From NCBI GenBank assembly GCA_003222535.1, contig QHWJ01000225.1, positions 1 through 52,732 on the forward strand: a DNA stretch of 52,732 nt, read 5' to 3'. Shown here piece after piece: positions 36,031-47,489 of this stretch. Positions within the stretch are counted from its first letter, which is position 1. Every line of letters begins with the position of its first letter. The DNA is from Acidobacteriota bacterium (GTDB lineage Bacteria; Acidobacteriota; Vicinamibacteria; Vicinamibacterales; CAVVIG01). A program made the translations under genes and the position numbers. The notes under the pieces were generated by a model that made no database searches, had not been told where the DNA came from, and was given only the letters and a program-made list of their open reading frames with translations.

Positions 36031-37317
36031 ATGTCGACGCTGCTCGACGACAGCCTCGTCATCGTCCTCGCCGGCGGCGCGGGCGAGCGCCTCTACCCTC
36101 TGACCAAAGAGCGGGCGAAGCCCGCGGTGTACTTCGGCGGTCCGTACCGCATCATCGACTTCGTGCTGAGCAACTGCATCAATTCGGGACTGCGGCGCAT
36201 CTTCATCGCCACGCAGTACAAGTCGCTCTCGCTCAACCGGCACATCCGCATGGGCTGGGGTATCGTATCGGAGGAGCTCGGCGAGTTCGTGGAGATCCTG
36301 CCGCCGCAGAAGCGCGTCGGCGAGCACTGGTATCAAGGCACGGCCGACGCGGTCTACCAGAACCTGTACTCGATCATGCGCGAGAACCCGCGATACCTGG
36401 TGGTACTCTCGGGAGATCACGTCTACAAGATGGACTATGCGCGCATGCTGCGGCTGCACCAGGAGCGCCGGGCCGCCGTCACGCTGGCGACGATCGAGGA
36501 GCCGATCGCCGACGCCAGCCGCTTCGGCATCATCGCGATCGATGAAACGGAGCGCGTCACCGGATTTCAGGAAAAGCCGCAGCAGCCGACGGCCATCCCC
36601 GACTCGCCGGACTTCGTGCTCGCGTCGATGGGCGTCTACATCTTCGACACCGACGTGCTCGTCCGCGCCCTCGAAGCCGACGCGAATCAGGCGACCAATC
36701 ATGATTTCGGCAAGGACATCATCCCGGCGCTGATTCATCAGGTACCGGTGTACTCGTACCGCTTCTACGACGAGAACAAGAAAGCCTCCAAGTACTGGCG
36801 CGACATCGGCACGCTCGACGCCTATTTCGAGGCCAACATGGATCTCTGCCAGGTGAACCCCGAGTTCAACCTGTACGACCCGGAGTGGCCGTTGCGCACC
36901 TACCAGCCGCAGGCGCCGCCGGCGAAGTTCGTCTTCGCCGAGACCGGCAGCCGCTGCGGCCAGGCGCTCGATTCGGTCATCTCGCCGGGCTGCATTGTTT
37001 CGGGCAGCGCCATCTCGGGCAGCGTGCTGTGCCCGAACGTGCGCGTGCACAGCTTCTGTCACATCGAGGAATGCATTCTGATGCCGGGCGTGCGCGTCGG
37101 CCGCCACGCGCGCATCCGCCGGGCCATCATCGACCGGGACGTGCTGATCCCGCGCGGCGCCCTGATTGGCTTCAATCCGGAGGAAGATACCCGCCGGCAC
37201 ACCGTCACCGAATCGGGTATCGTCGTCGTCACGATCGACGATGAGCCGCTCATTGGACCGCTCAGCGACGAGGCGCTCCTCTTCGAGGCGGAAGCTGATC
37301 GCAGGGGGGGCGGGTAA
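36031..37317 (+). CDS. glgC: Glucose-1-phosphate adenylyltransferase
   Basis: Makes ADP-glucose for glycogen. The 428-residue protein has the nucleotidyltransferase loop GGAGERLYPLT (15-25), AKPAVYFGGPYRIIDF, GTADAVYQN, SGDHVYKMDY and FQEKP. The C-terminal left-handed beta-helix with hexapeptide-like repeats (SAISGSVLCPNVRVHSFCHIEECILMPG) carries the allosteric site. Length is normal. It follows the cyclase gene by six bases and precedes eno by 84. No glgA is in the window. Confidence 0.96.
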   Translation: MSTLLDDSLVIVLAGGAGERLYPLTKERAKPAVYFGGPYRIIDFVLSNCINSGLRRIFIATQYKSLSLNRHIRMGWGIVSEELGEFVEILPPQKRVGEHWYQGTADAVYQNLYSIMRENPRYLVVLSGDHVYKMDYARMLRLHQERRAAVTLATIEEPIADASRFGIIAIDETERVTGFQEKPQQPTAIPDSPDFVLASMGVYIFDTDVLVRALEADANQATNHDFGKDIIPALIHQVPVYSYRFYDENKKASKYWRDIGTLDAYFEANMDLCQVNPEFNLYDPEWPLRTYQPQAPPAKFVFAETGSRCGQALDSVISPGCIVSGSAISGSVLCPNVRVHSFCHIEECILMPGVRVGRHARIRRAIIDRDVLIPRGALIGFNPEEDTRRHTVTESGIVVVTIDDEPLIGPLSDEALLFEAEADRRGGG

Positions 37318-39423
<2,106 letters not shown>

Positions 39424-39427
<4 letters not shown>

Positions 39428-39457
39428 AAAAAGGCCCGACGCCGAAGCGCCGGGCCT
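39424..39457 (-). terminator. Intrinsic terminator, best in the minus direction
   Basis: The stem AGGCCCG / CGGGCCT (39432-39438 and 39451-39457), extended by inner GC pairs, is followed on the minus strand by seven Ts (39432-39424). It would end the small gene at 39495-39797 and can also act, without U-tract, behind gpmA. Confidence 0.7.
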
Positions 39458-39494
39458 CCCGGTTCCTTCCAGTTCCGGTCAATACCGAAAACAA

Positions 39495-39797
39495 CTACTC
39501 GACGGGTTCAGTTGTTTCGTCCGCGGCGATCCTCAGCGATCGAAGGAAGCGCCGGTCGTTGGCCGTCACCTCGAGGCTGCGTTTCGGTTGCACCACACGC
39601 GCTGGAGCGGTGACTTTCGTCAGGGCGGCCGACTGCGACCGGCTCACGAAACCCACGACAGCCTCGAGCGTCACTTTCATCTCGAATCCCGCCGCGCGCG
39701 CCTTTTCGCGGCACGCTTCCACTTGTGGGTTCTCCGCGACCGCGGCGGCAATCGCGTCGGCCAGCTCTCGTGCGAACCGGGTCACGACGTCGTCCAT
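39495..39797 (-). CDS. Small conserved-looking protein of unknown function
   Basis: A 100-residue acidic/helical protein (DDVVTRFARELADAIAAAVAENPQVEACREKARAAGFEMKV) with a short basic second half (QPKRSLEVTANDRRFLRSLRIA). I do not recognise the family. It has its own well-formed promoter (39927-39955), a GGGAGGGAG ribosome site and a strong terminator, so it is an independently transcribed unit between two plus-strand operons. A leader of about 120 bases precedes it. Confidence 0.7.
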   Translation of the reverse strand: MDDVVTRFARELADAIAAAVAENPQVEACREKARAAGFEMKVTLEAVVGFVSRSQSAALTKVTAPARVVQPKRSLEVTANDRRFLRSLRIAADETTEPVE

Positions 39798-39926
39798 CTG
39801 CTCCCTCCCTACGCCGCCGGGCCGGGTACCGGGGGCGCTTCCCGATCGAGGCCTGCCTACACCAAGGCGTTGACAGGGACCGGGTGCCTGACGTTCTGGT
39901 GTGAAAAAGACCTTGTATGTAAGCTG

Positions 39927-39955
39927 AGTTTAAGCCCGAGACGCAGTCGTGTCAA
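39927..39955 (-). promoter_or_regulatory. Promoter of the small minus-strand gene
   Basis: On the minus strand TTGACA (39955-39950) and TAAACT (39932-39927) are exactly 17 bases apart. The start would be near 39920. Confidence 0.65.
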
Positions 39956-39989
39956 GCACTTACGGTCACCTTATCGGCCTGAGTCGGGT

Positions 39990-39995
39990 TACAAT
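39990..39995 (+). promoter_or_regulatory. -10 box suggesting leaderless mutase mRNA
   Basis: TACAAT lies seven bases before the GTG at 40003. If used, transcription would begin at or next to that GTG and give a leaderless message. No good -35 is seen at 17 bases. Confidence 0.35.
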
Positions 39996-40002
39996 CGGCC
40001 CC

Positions 40003-41565
40003 GTGACCAGTGCCCGGCATGTGTGTACGCCCGACGACCTCTCCGGGTGGAGCCCTGACACCGAGCTCGGATTTCCCGGCGAATTCCCGTTCACGCGCGG
40101 CATCCAGGCGACGATGTACCGCGGCCGTTTGTGGACGATGCGGCAGTACGCGGGCTTCGCCACGGCGGACGAGTCGAACGCACGCTACCGATATCTCATC
40201 GAGCAGGGCGTCAACGGGTTGAGCGTTGCGTTCGATCTCCCGACGCAAATGGGCTACGACTCGGATCATCCGCTCGCCGCCGGCGAGGTGGGCCGCGTCG
40301 GCGTCGCGATCGATTCGCTGGCCGACATGTCGGCGCTGTTCCAGGGCATCCCATTGGATCGCGTGTCCACATCGATGACGATCAACGCGACCGCAATCAT
40401 CCTGCTCGCGCTCTACGTCGCGGCCGGCAGGCGGCAGGGGGTCTCGCCGCGAGCGTTGTCGGGCACGGTGCAGAACGACATCCTGAAGGAATACGTCGCC
40501 CGCGGCACCTATATCTTCCCGCCGCGCCAGTCGATGCGGATCGTCACCGACATCTTCGCCTTCTGCGAGCGTGAGCTGCCGAACTGGAACACGATCTCCA
40601 TCAGCGGCTATCACATCCGCGAGGCGGGATCGACGGCCGTGCAGGAGGTCGCGTTCACGTTCGCGCACGCCCTGGCGTACGTGCAATCGGCCGTCGACGC
40701 CGGCCTCGACGTGAACCGGTTCGGCCAGAGGCTGTCGTTCTTCTTCAGCGCCCACAACGATTTTCTCCAGGAAATCGCCAAGTTCCGCGCGGCCCGCCGG
40801 CTCTGGGCGCGGATCATGCGCGACCGCTTTCACGCGACGAGCCCCCGCGCGCAGCAGCTCCGGTTTCACACGCAGACGGCCGGCAGCACGCTCACCGCCC
40901 GGCAGCCCGACAACAATATCGTCCGCGTCGCGCTACAGGCGCTGGCGGCGGTGCTGGGCGGCACGCAGTCGCTGCATTGCAACGGACGCGACGAAGCGCT
41001 CGCCCTGCCGACCGAGGAGTCCGCGCGGATCGCGCTGCGCACGCAGCAGATCATCGCGGCGGAGAGCGGCGTCGCGAACACCGTCGATCCCGTGGCGGGG
41101 TCATACGCGATTGAAACGCTGACGAACGAAATGGAGCGAGGCGTCGAGGACATTCTCGCGCGGATCGAGCGGGCCGGTGGGACGCTGGCGGCGATCGAAG
41201 CCGGTCTCATTCAGCGGGAGATCCAGGAGTCCGCGTACCAGACGCAGCTCGCGGTCGACGCCGGAGCGGCGATCGTCGTGGGCGTCAACAGATTCGCGGG
41301 CGAGACCGACCTCGGCGCGATCGACACGATGACGATAGATCCCGACGTCGAGCGGGAGCAGATCGAGCGCGTTCGAGCCGTGCGCGCCAGCCGCAGCGCC
41401 GTCCTCTGGCGCACGGCGCGTGCCGCCGTGACGCAGGCGGCGCGCGACGGCGGCAACCTCGTGCCGCCCATCCTCGCCGCCGTCGAAGCCCACGCGACCG
41501 TCGGTGAAATCGCCGACGCGATGCGCGAGGTCTTCGGCGAGTTCAAGGACACCGCGACGTTGTGA
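40003..41565 (+). CDS. Methylmalonyl-CoA mutase, catalytic (large-subunit-type) domain
   Basis: Adenosylcobalamin-dependent mutase interconverting methylmalonyl-CoA and succinyl-CoA. The substrate-channel Tyr is kept in [11 protein letters not shown], and QRLSFFF has the expected Arg. [35 protein letters not shown] and [12 protein letters not shown] are hallmarks. The cobalamin-binding domain is absent, so a separate small subunit must exist outside this window. The frame is open to a GTG at 39949, but that would overlap a minus-strand promoter; the GTG at 40003 fits a leaderless start. The stop overlaps the oppD-like gene (GTGA), an unusual pairing. Confidence 0.92.
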   Translation: MTSARHVCTPDDLSGWSPDTELGFPGEFPFTRGIQATMYRGRLWTMRQYAGFATADESNARYRYLIEQGVNGLSVAFDLPTQMGYDSDHPLAAGEVGRVGVAIDSLADMSALFQGIPLDRVSTSMTINATAIILLALYVAAGRRQGVSPRALSGTVQNDILKEYVARGTYIFPPRQSMRIVTDIFAFCERELPNWNTISISGYHIREAGSTAVQEVAFTFAHALAYVQSAVDAGLDVNRFGQRLSFFFSAHNDFLQEIAKFRAARRLWARIMRDRFHATSPRAQQLRFHTQTAGSTLTARQPDNNIVRVALQALAAVLGGTQSLHCNGRDEALALPTEESARIALRTQQIIAAESGVANTVDPVAGSYAIETLTNEMERGVEDILARIERAGGTLAAIEAGLIQREIQESAYQTQLAVDAGAAIVVGVNRFAGETDLGAIDTMTIDPDVEREQIERVRAVRASRSAVLWRTARAAVTQAARDGGNLVPPILAAVEAHATVGEIADAMREVFGEFKDTATL

Positions 41566-42581
41566 GTCCCGACCCCCTGCTGTCCGTGTCGCATCTGACG
41601 ACCGTCTTCGACACGCCGGACGGATCCGTCCGGGCCGTCGACGATGTGAGCTTCGAGATTCGCGCGGGCGAGACGGTCGGGCTCGTCGGCGAGTCGGGCA
41701 GCGGCAAATCGGTGACCGCTCTGTCCATCATGCGGCTCGTGCAGCCGCCGGGCCGCATCGCCGGCGGCAGCCTGTCTTTCAAAGGCCGCGACCTGCTGAC
41801 GCTCGACGAGCGGACGATGCGCACCGTGCGTGGCGCGGACATCACGCTGATTTTTCAGGAGCCGATGACCGCGCTGAACCCGGTCTTCCGCGTCGGGGAT
41901 CAGATTGCGGAAACGCTGCGGGTCCACGGCCGCGCGAGCCGCCGCGAGGCGCGGACGGCGGCGGTCGACCTGCTGCGGGCGGTGCGGATTCCCGACGCCG
42001 CGTCGCGCGTCAACGACTACCCGCATCAGCTGTCGGGTGGCATGCGTCAGCGCGTGCTGATTGCCATGTCCCTGGCGTGCCAGCCGTCGCTGGTCATCGC
42101 GGACGAGCCGACGACGGCGCTCGACGTCACGATCCAGGCCGAGATTCTCGATCTGCTGCGCGAGATGAAGTCGGCGCTGCACCTCTCGCTGTTGCTCATC
42201 ACGCACGACCTCGGCGTCATCGCCGAGACCGCCGATCGCGTCGCGGTGATGTACGCGGGGCGCATCGTGGAAACCGGTCCCGTCCGGGCGATCTTCCGTG
42301 AGCCGGCACACCCTTACACGCGCGGGCTCCTGGCGTCGATGCCGGGCGGACGGCCGGGCCGGCGGCTTCTCGCGATCGACGGATCGGTTCCGCTCCTCGG
42401 CGCGCTGCCGCCAGGCTGCGCGTTCAATCCCCGGTGTCCGGATCGCTTCGAGCCGTGCACGGCGGCGCCGCCGCCGGACTACGTCGTCGGTCCCGAGCGG
42501 GCGGCGAAGTGTTATTTGCACGATCGGCAATCCGCAGTCCGCAATCCGCAATCCGCAATGGGTACTGATGCCACTCGTTGA
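41562..42581 (+). CDS. Oligopeptide/dipeptide ABC transporter ATPase, OppD/DppD type
   Basis: A 339-residue ATPase with Walker A GESGSGKS (43-50), signature LSGGMRQR (about 156), Walker [12 protein letters not shown] and the H-loop [10 protein letters not shown]. The C-terminal [15 protein letters not shown] is the cysteine motif of oligopeptide ATPases, which can bind an iron-sulfur cluster. The GTG start overlaps the mutase stop. The last residues ([13 protein letters not shown]) are encoded by a 7-base array. No permease or binding protein is in the window, so those must be elsewhere. Confidence 0.93.
   Translation: MSPDPLLSVSHLTTVFDTPDGSVRAVDDVSFEIRAGETVGLVGESGSGKSVTALSIMRLVQPPGRIAGGSLSFKGRDLLTLDERTMRTVRGADITLIFQEPMTALNPVFRVGDQIAETLRVHGRASRREARTAAVDLLRAVRIPDAASRVNDYPHQLSGGMRQRVLIAMSLACQPSLVIADEPTTALDVTIQAEILDLLREMKSALHLSLLLITHDLGVIAETADRVAVMYAGRIVETGPVRAIFREPAHPYTRGLLASMPGGRPGRRLLAIDGSVPLLGALPPGCAFNPRCPDRFEPCTAAPPPDYVVGPERAAKCYLHDRQSAVRNPQSAMGTDATR
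42522..42563. repeat. 7-base tandem array at the oppD/oppF junction
   Basis: Units GATCGGC, AATCCGC, AGTCCGC, AATCCGC, AATCCGC and AATGGGT run in phase. The array forms the 3' end of the oppD-like gene and ends four bases before the oppF-like ATG. Confidence 0.9.
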
Positions 42582-43446
42582 AGTCTCGCGCCTGGTCAAG
42601 CATTTCACGCGCGATGCAGGGCTGTTCCGCGCCCGCACGCGTGTCTCCGCCGTCGATGACGTCAGCTTCAGCATCGAGCAGGGCGAGACGTTCGGGCTCG
42701 TCGGCGAGTCGGGCAGCGGCAAGACGACGACCGGGCGATGCATGCTGAGGCTGATCGAGCCCTCGTCCGGCGCGGTGCGATTCCGCGGCGAGAACGTGCT
42801 CGACTTTTCCAGCCGGCGTCTGCGCGAGGCGCGGCGCGACATGCAGATCGTGTTTCAGGATCCGTACTCGTCGCTGAACCCGCGGATGCGCGCGCGTCAG
42901 ATCGTCGAAGAGCCGCTCATCATCCACAGGCTGGGCTCGCGCGCCGGGCGCCAGGAGCGCGTCGCCGAGCTGTTCCGGCTCGTCGGGCTCAATCCGGTGC
43001 ATCTCGATCGTTACCCGCATCAGTTCAGCGGCGGCCAGCGTCAGCGCATCGGGATGGCACGCGCGCTGGCGCTGAACCCGTCATTCGTGATTCTCGACGA
43101 ACCGGTTTCGGCGCTCGACGTGTCCGTGCAGGCGCAGGTGGTCAATCTGCTGATGGACCTGCAGGAGCAGTTGAAGCTCACCTATCTCTTCATCGCCCAC
43201 GATCTGCGGCTGGTGGAGCACATCTGCAGCCGTGTCGCGGTGATGTTTCTGGGCAAGATCGTCGAGATCGGACGGACCTCGTCGCTCTTCGTTTCGCCCC
43301 AGCACCCGTACACGAGGGCGCTGCTGTCGGCTATTCCAGTCCCGGATCCCGACGCGCCGAGGCAGCGAATCGTACTGGACCCTGCGTCAGTCGATCGCCA
43401 CGTCGTGCTCAGAGAGATCGCCGCCGGCCATTGGGCGGCAATCTAG
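42568..43446 (+). CDS. Oligopeptide/dipeptide ABC transporter ATPase, OppF/DppF type
   Basis: A 292-residue ATPase partner of the OppD-type protein: Walker A GESGSGKT (47-54), signature FSGGQRQR (about 153), Walker [12 protein letters not shown] and H-loop IAHDLRLV. The C-terminus ends [11 protein letters not shown] and lacks the usual GCxFxxRC cysteine motif found in many OppF proteins. The ATG at 42568 overlaps the oppD stop by 14 bases; the frame is open further left but belongs to a non-coding shadow of oppD. The gap after it is filled by a short-period array. Confidence 0.92.
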   Translation: MPLVEVSRLVKHFTRDAGLFRARTRVSAVDDVSFSIEQGETFGLVGESGSGKTTTGRCMLRLIEPSSGAVRFRGENVLDFSSRRLREARRDMQIVFQDPYSSLNPRMRARQIVEEPLIIHRLGSRAGRQERVAELFRLVGLNPVHLDRYPHQFSGGQRQRIGMARALALNPSFVILDEPVSALDVSVQAQVVNLLMDLQEQLKLTYLFIAHDLRLVEHICSRVAVMFLGKIVEIGRTSSLFVSPQHPYTRALLSAIPVPDPDAPRQRIVLDPASVDRHVVLREIAAGHWAAI

Positions 43447-43524
43447 TCAACTGTCAAGGCTCAACGCGCAACATGAAAGGTGAGACCTGAGAGTTGAAAG
43501 GTGACAGTTGAGAGTTGAAAGTTG
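43447..43524. repeat. Inverted 7-base array between two convergent ABC ATPase genes
   Basis: The left part has GTCAACT, GTCAAGG, CTCAACG and CGCAACA. The right part has TTGAGAG, TTGAAAG, GTGACAG, TTGAGAG and TTGAAAG, which is the opposite sense. It fills the interval between the two stop codons. Confidence 0.85.
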
Positions 43525-44211
<687 letters not shown>

Positions 44212-44283
44212 GACCTTGAGACTCAGACGAGCAACCGGGGGCCGGTGTTCCCGCCTCCGCTGACGCGACTCCAGGCCGGGAAT

Positions 44284-44304
44284 CGTCGGCGAGCCTCGCC
44301 GACG
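44284..44304. repeat. Near-perfect palindrome upstream of the LolD-like gene
   Basis: Ten-base arms (44284-44293 and 44295-44304) around one base. The intergenic region 44212-44473 also holds a second hairpin, GGGCGCC-TC-GGCGCCC (44425-44440), and a fragment (44247-44265) resembling part of the 69-base repeat. No gene or promoter is clear in it. Confidence 0.6.
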
Positions 44305-44473
44305 CGGGCAACGGCGCCACGGCGACCCGCTTGTGCTAGTGGCCCGTCGCCTAATTGCGGCTGCATTCGGCCGCCGATGCATCCCGCGCCTGCACCCCAA
44401 CGCGGCTGCCGCCCTGGGGACCCCGGGCGCCTCGGCGCCCTCGGTGCGTCGCCGTAATCAGGTGACGGACCAC

Positions 44474-45298
44474 TTATCCGCCGCTCTTGAGACGGGCCAG
44501 CAGCGTCTTGGCGATCGCGGGCGCGTCGAACGGCATGTGAGCATCCCACACGCGCGCATCGACGGGAATCAGGGTCAGCTTGCCGCCCGTGCGCGGCTGC
44601 TTCCTGCGCTGGAGGGCAATCTCCCCCGCAAGCTCCCCCGCCGGGGAGAGCGTCGTGCCCATCAGCAGCACGCAAACGTCTTCTTTTTCCGCAGCCCCCC
44701 ACTTGGCCGCCTCCTTCCAGGCATCGGCGACCGCCTGACGATCGAGTCGCGAAATGAAACGGCCGAGCAGCCGCGGATTCGTGTTGCGCGCGAACAGCTT
44801 GCTCTTCGGCACGCAAGCGATGTCGAACCCGCGGACCTTTGATTCGCCGTAACCGCCGCCGACGGCCTCGAGCGCCTGACGCAGGCGGCTCATCGTCGCC
44901 TTGAGGACGAACTCGTCGCGGCTTGCGCGCTCGTGATGGAACTGCTGGCCTTTCCCAGCCTCGGCAGCCGCTCCGGATGGTGGTGGCGGGCCCGACTGTG
45001 CGGCGGCCGGCTCGGGCGCGCCGCCCTGTTGCGGCGGCGCGTCGGCTCGAGACGCCTGCCCGCCGGCGGCCGCCACGGCGTCGTCGTATTCCTTGCGGCG
45101 GCCTTCGTCGGAGAGGATCCGGTACGCCTCGGTGAGCTCGGCGGCGCGATCGGCCGCCATTTCCTGAAATTCCCTGCCGAGATGCTGAACCTTGTCCGGA
45201 TGGTATCGCGCGATCTGCTGGCGGAAGGCGCGCTTCACCTCGTCGGCCGACGAGGTGGGTGCAATCTCGAGGAGCTGGTAGTAGTTCTTGAGCGCCAC
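44474..45298 (-). CDS. J-domain protein with a novel C-terminal domain
   Basis: A 274-residue protein. Residues 4-75 form a J domain with the HPD tripeptide at 33-35 (ARYHPDKVQ), which stimulates a DnaK-type chaperone. A Ala/Pro/Gln-rich linker (about 78-115) leads to a C-terminal domain of about 150 residues (DEFVLKATMSRLRQALEAVG, KEDVCVLLMGTTLSPAGE) that I do not recognise; there is no DnaJ zinc finger. The ATG begins at the base next to the stop of the PilB-like gene, so the two are translationally linked. A role in pilus-motor assembly is inferred from that. Confidence 0.85.
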   Translation of the reverse strand: MALKNYYQLLEIAPTSSADEVKRAFRQQIARYHPDKVQHLGREFQEMAADRAAELTEAYRILSDEGRRKEYDDAVAAAGGQASRADAPPQQGGAPEPAAAQSGPPPPSGAAAEAGKGQQFHHERASRDEFVLKATMSRLRQALEAVGGGYGESKVRGFDIACVPKSKLFARNTNPRLLGRFISRLDRQAVADAWKEAAKWGAAEKEDVCVLLMGTTLSPAGELAGEIALQRRKQPRTGGKLTLIPVDARVWDAHMPFDAPAIAKTLLARLKSGG

Positions 45299-47329
45299 CT
45301 ACTTCTTGAACTCCGCGACGTTGGCGGCCGGCAGCTCGCGCCGGCCTCCCTGAACCTCTTTTCCTTTTTCGCGCAGCCGTTTCGGCGCGCGCTTCGTCTC
45401 GGTAGTGGTGCGAGCGCAGTAGGGACAGAACTTCCAGCCGGGCTGCAGCGCGCGGCCGCAGTGGGGGCAGCCGCCGCCAAGGCGCTTGCCGCACTGCGGG
45501 CAGGCGTTGAAGTCGACGCCCACGGCACTGCCGCACCCGGTGCAGAGCGTGCGCATCTCACGCACTTCGGTCACGACACGCAGCAACTCCTCAGGCGTCG
45601 TGACGCCGCTCTTCACCTTCGAGAGCCCATCTTCGCCGAGCGTGATCATGCCCGCGCCAACGGCCGCGTCGCGGATCTGATCTTCGGTCGCGCGCGCCGC
45701 AATCAGCCGGCGCAGCTTGTCGGTGACGCGCATCACTTCGTAGATGCCGATGCGTCCGCGATACCCCGTGTGATTGCACTGATCGCAGCCGACCGACTTG
45801 TAGAACGGAATCGATGCCGCGCCCGCCTCCGCGATGTTCAGCGAGCGGAGAACGTCGGCTGGCGGGGTGTACTGCCGGCGGCACTGCACGCAGAGTCGGC
45901 GGACGAGCCGCTGCGCGACGACGCCCACGAGCGCGGACGCAATCACGAACGGTTCCGCGCCGATGTCGACCAGCCGCGTCACGACCGACGGCGCATCATC
46001 AGTGTGCAGCGTGGACAGGACCAGGTGACCGGTCTGTGCCGCCTGCATCGCGATCTTCGCCGTTTCGGCGTCGCGGATCTCCCCGAGCAGGATGACGTCG
46101 GGATCCTGCCGCAGGATCGATCGCAGCGCGCTCGCGAACGTCAGCTTGATCTTGTCGTTGATTTGCGTCTGGTTGACGCCAGGGATCTGGTATTCGACGG
46201 GATCTTCGATCGTGATGATGTTGGTCTTCTCCGAGACCACCGCCTTCAGCGCCGAGCTGAGCGTCGTCGTCTTGCCGCTGCCGGTCGGCCCCACGACGAG
46301 AATCATGCCGTGCTGGTGCCGGAGGAACTGCCGCACTTCCTCGAGCGACGTCGCCGACATCCCGATCTCCTCGAGGGCAGGCACGCCCTTGCGGTGATCG
46401 AGCACGCGCATCACGACCTTTTCGCCGAATAACGTCCGGAGGGTCGACACCCGGAAGTCGACCTCAGAACCGTCCTCAGCCGCCGAGCGGAGACGGCCGT
46501 CCTGCGGCAGGCGCTTCTCGGCGATGTCCATGCCCGCCATGATCTTCAGCCGCGCGATCAGCCCTTCGTGAACCCACTTCGGCAGGTCCATCGCTTCCTT
46601 GAGCAGGCCGTCGAGGCGGTGCCGGATGAGGACGCCCTTCTCCATGGGCTCGACGTGGATGTCGCTGGCTCGGCTCTTGATCGCGCTCTTCACGACGAGA
46701 TCGACCAAGTCGATGATCGGCGCGGCTTCGCTGCGCTCCTTCAGGCCGGCGACCGGCTCGAACACTTCCTCTTCGGGACGCCGCGCAAGCGCCGTCTCGC
46801 CGGTCGGGATCTCGACGCCAGGCCCGCCGGTCCGCCGCGCGGCCGCGGCCGTCGTGGTCACCGCGAGATCGCCCCCCCTGGGCGGCGTCGTGCGCATCAG
46901 CGCCTTGTCAGGATAGCCGGTCTGGATGGCGTCGACGATGTCGCCGCGCGTGGCGACGACCTGCTTGATGCGGTAGCCTGTCTGGAACTCCAGATCCTGA
47001 ACCAGGCTGAAGAGGAGCGGATCGGACATCGCGACCGTCAGCAGGTTCTTTTCCAGCCCGACGGCGACGCACACACGCTTGAGCGCAACCTCTTTGGGAA
47101 TCAGAACAACAGCCGTCGGATCGGGAGGGTTCTCGGCGAGGTTGACGTAAGGAAATCCGAGCTGGAACGCCAGCGCCTTCGCGATCTGCTTTTCAGTCGC
47201 GAGGTTCATGCGCACGAGAACGACACCCACGCGTTCTCCGGTACGCTTATGTTCTGCCAGCGCCTTCCTGAGGTCGTCTTCAGTGATAAGGCCTGCCTGA
47301 ATCAGGCATTCACCGATTTTCTTGCGCAC
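45299..47329 (-). CDS. PilB/GspE-type secretion ATPase with C-terminal zinc ribbons
   Basis: A 676-residue hexameric ATPase that drives pilus extension or type II secretion. An N-terminal MshEN/GspE_N domain (1-150) binds partners or cyclic nucleotides. Walker A is GPTGSGKTTT (about 347), Walker B is DVILLGEIRD (about 413), and the GspE zinc site is CVQC / CDQC (about 478 and 516). Beyond the normal end it carries a double zinc ribbon, CTGCGSAV, CPQCGKRL, CPHCGRAL and CPYC (about 594-637), then a basic tail. The GTG start follows GAGGG. It abuts the J-domain gene. A PilB-like function is likely; T2SS GspE cannot be excluded. Confidence 0.93.
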   Translation of the reverse strand: MRKKIGECLIQAGLITEDDLRKALAEHKRTGERVGVVLVRMNLATEKQIAKALAFQLGFPYVNLAENPPDPTAVVLIPKEVALKRVCVAVGLEKNLLTVAMSDPLLFSLVQDLEFQTGYRIKQVVATRGDIVDAIQTGYPDKALMRTTPPRGGDLAVTTTAAAARRTGGPGVEIPTGETALARRPEEEVFEPVAGLKERSEAAPIIDLVDLVVKSAIKSRASDIHVEPMEKGVLIRHRLDGLLKEAMDLPKWVHEGLIARLKIMAGMDIAEKRLPQDGRLRSAAEDGSEVDFRVSTLRTLFGEKVVMRVLDHRKGVPALEEIGMSATSLEEVRQFLRHQHGMILVVGPTGSGKTTTLSSALKAVVSEKTNIITIEDPVEYQIPGVNQTQINDKIKLTFASALRSILRQDPDVILLGEIRDAETAKIAMQAAQTGHLVLSTLHTDDAPSVVTRLVDIGAEPFVIASALVGVVAQRLVRRLCVQCRRQYTPPADVLRSLNIAEAGAASIPFYKSVGCDQCNHTGYRGRIGIYEVMRVTDKLRRLIAARATEDQIRDAAVGAGMITLGEDGLSKVKSGVTTPEELLRVVTEVREMRTLCTGCGSAVGVDFNACPQCGKRLGGGCPHCGRALQPGWKFCPYCARTTTETKRAPKRLREKGKEVQGGRRELPAANVAEFKK

Positions 47330-47464
47330 CAGAGGCCCTCAGGGGAATAAATGATCGCCCAGCCCGAAACTTCGATTGTACGCGGTTCGTCGCTAATCAA
47401 CGTCACACCACTTGTCAATTTCGAAAACGTCATCAGAAACCGCTACTTGTGGTAGGCACACCGC

Positions 47465-47489
47465 AGACGACCACAACGTGTGGTCGTCT
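47465..47489. terminator. Perfect 10-base-stem hairpin at the end of the PilM-like gene
   Basis: AGACGACCAC and GTGGTCGTCT enclose a five-base loop. The TAG stop of the minus-strand gene (47490-47488) is partly inside the stem. There is no T-run after it. It may end the transcript or simply protect its 3' end. The remaining 47330-47464 gap may carry the PilB-like promoter: TTGACA at 47418-47413 on the minus strand, with a weak TAGCGA 17 bases on. Confidence 0.45.

Noticed and set aside
39868-39905. REP-like element with GGTGCCTGA and a distant GGTGTGAAAAAG
   Set aside because: It recalls REP elements linked to RAYT transposases, but the second half does not pair properly and only one copy is visible.
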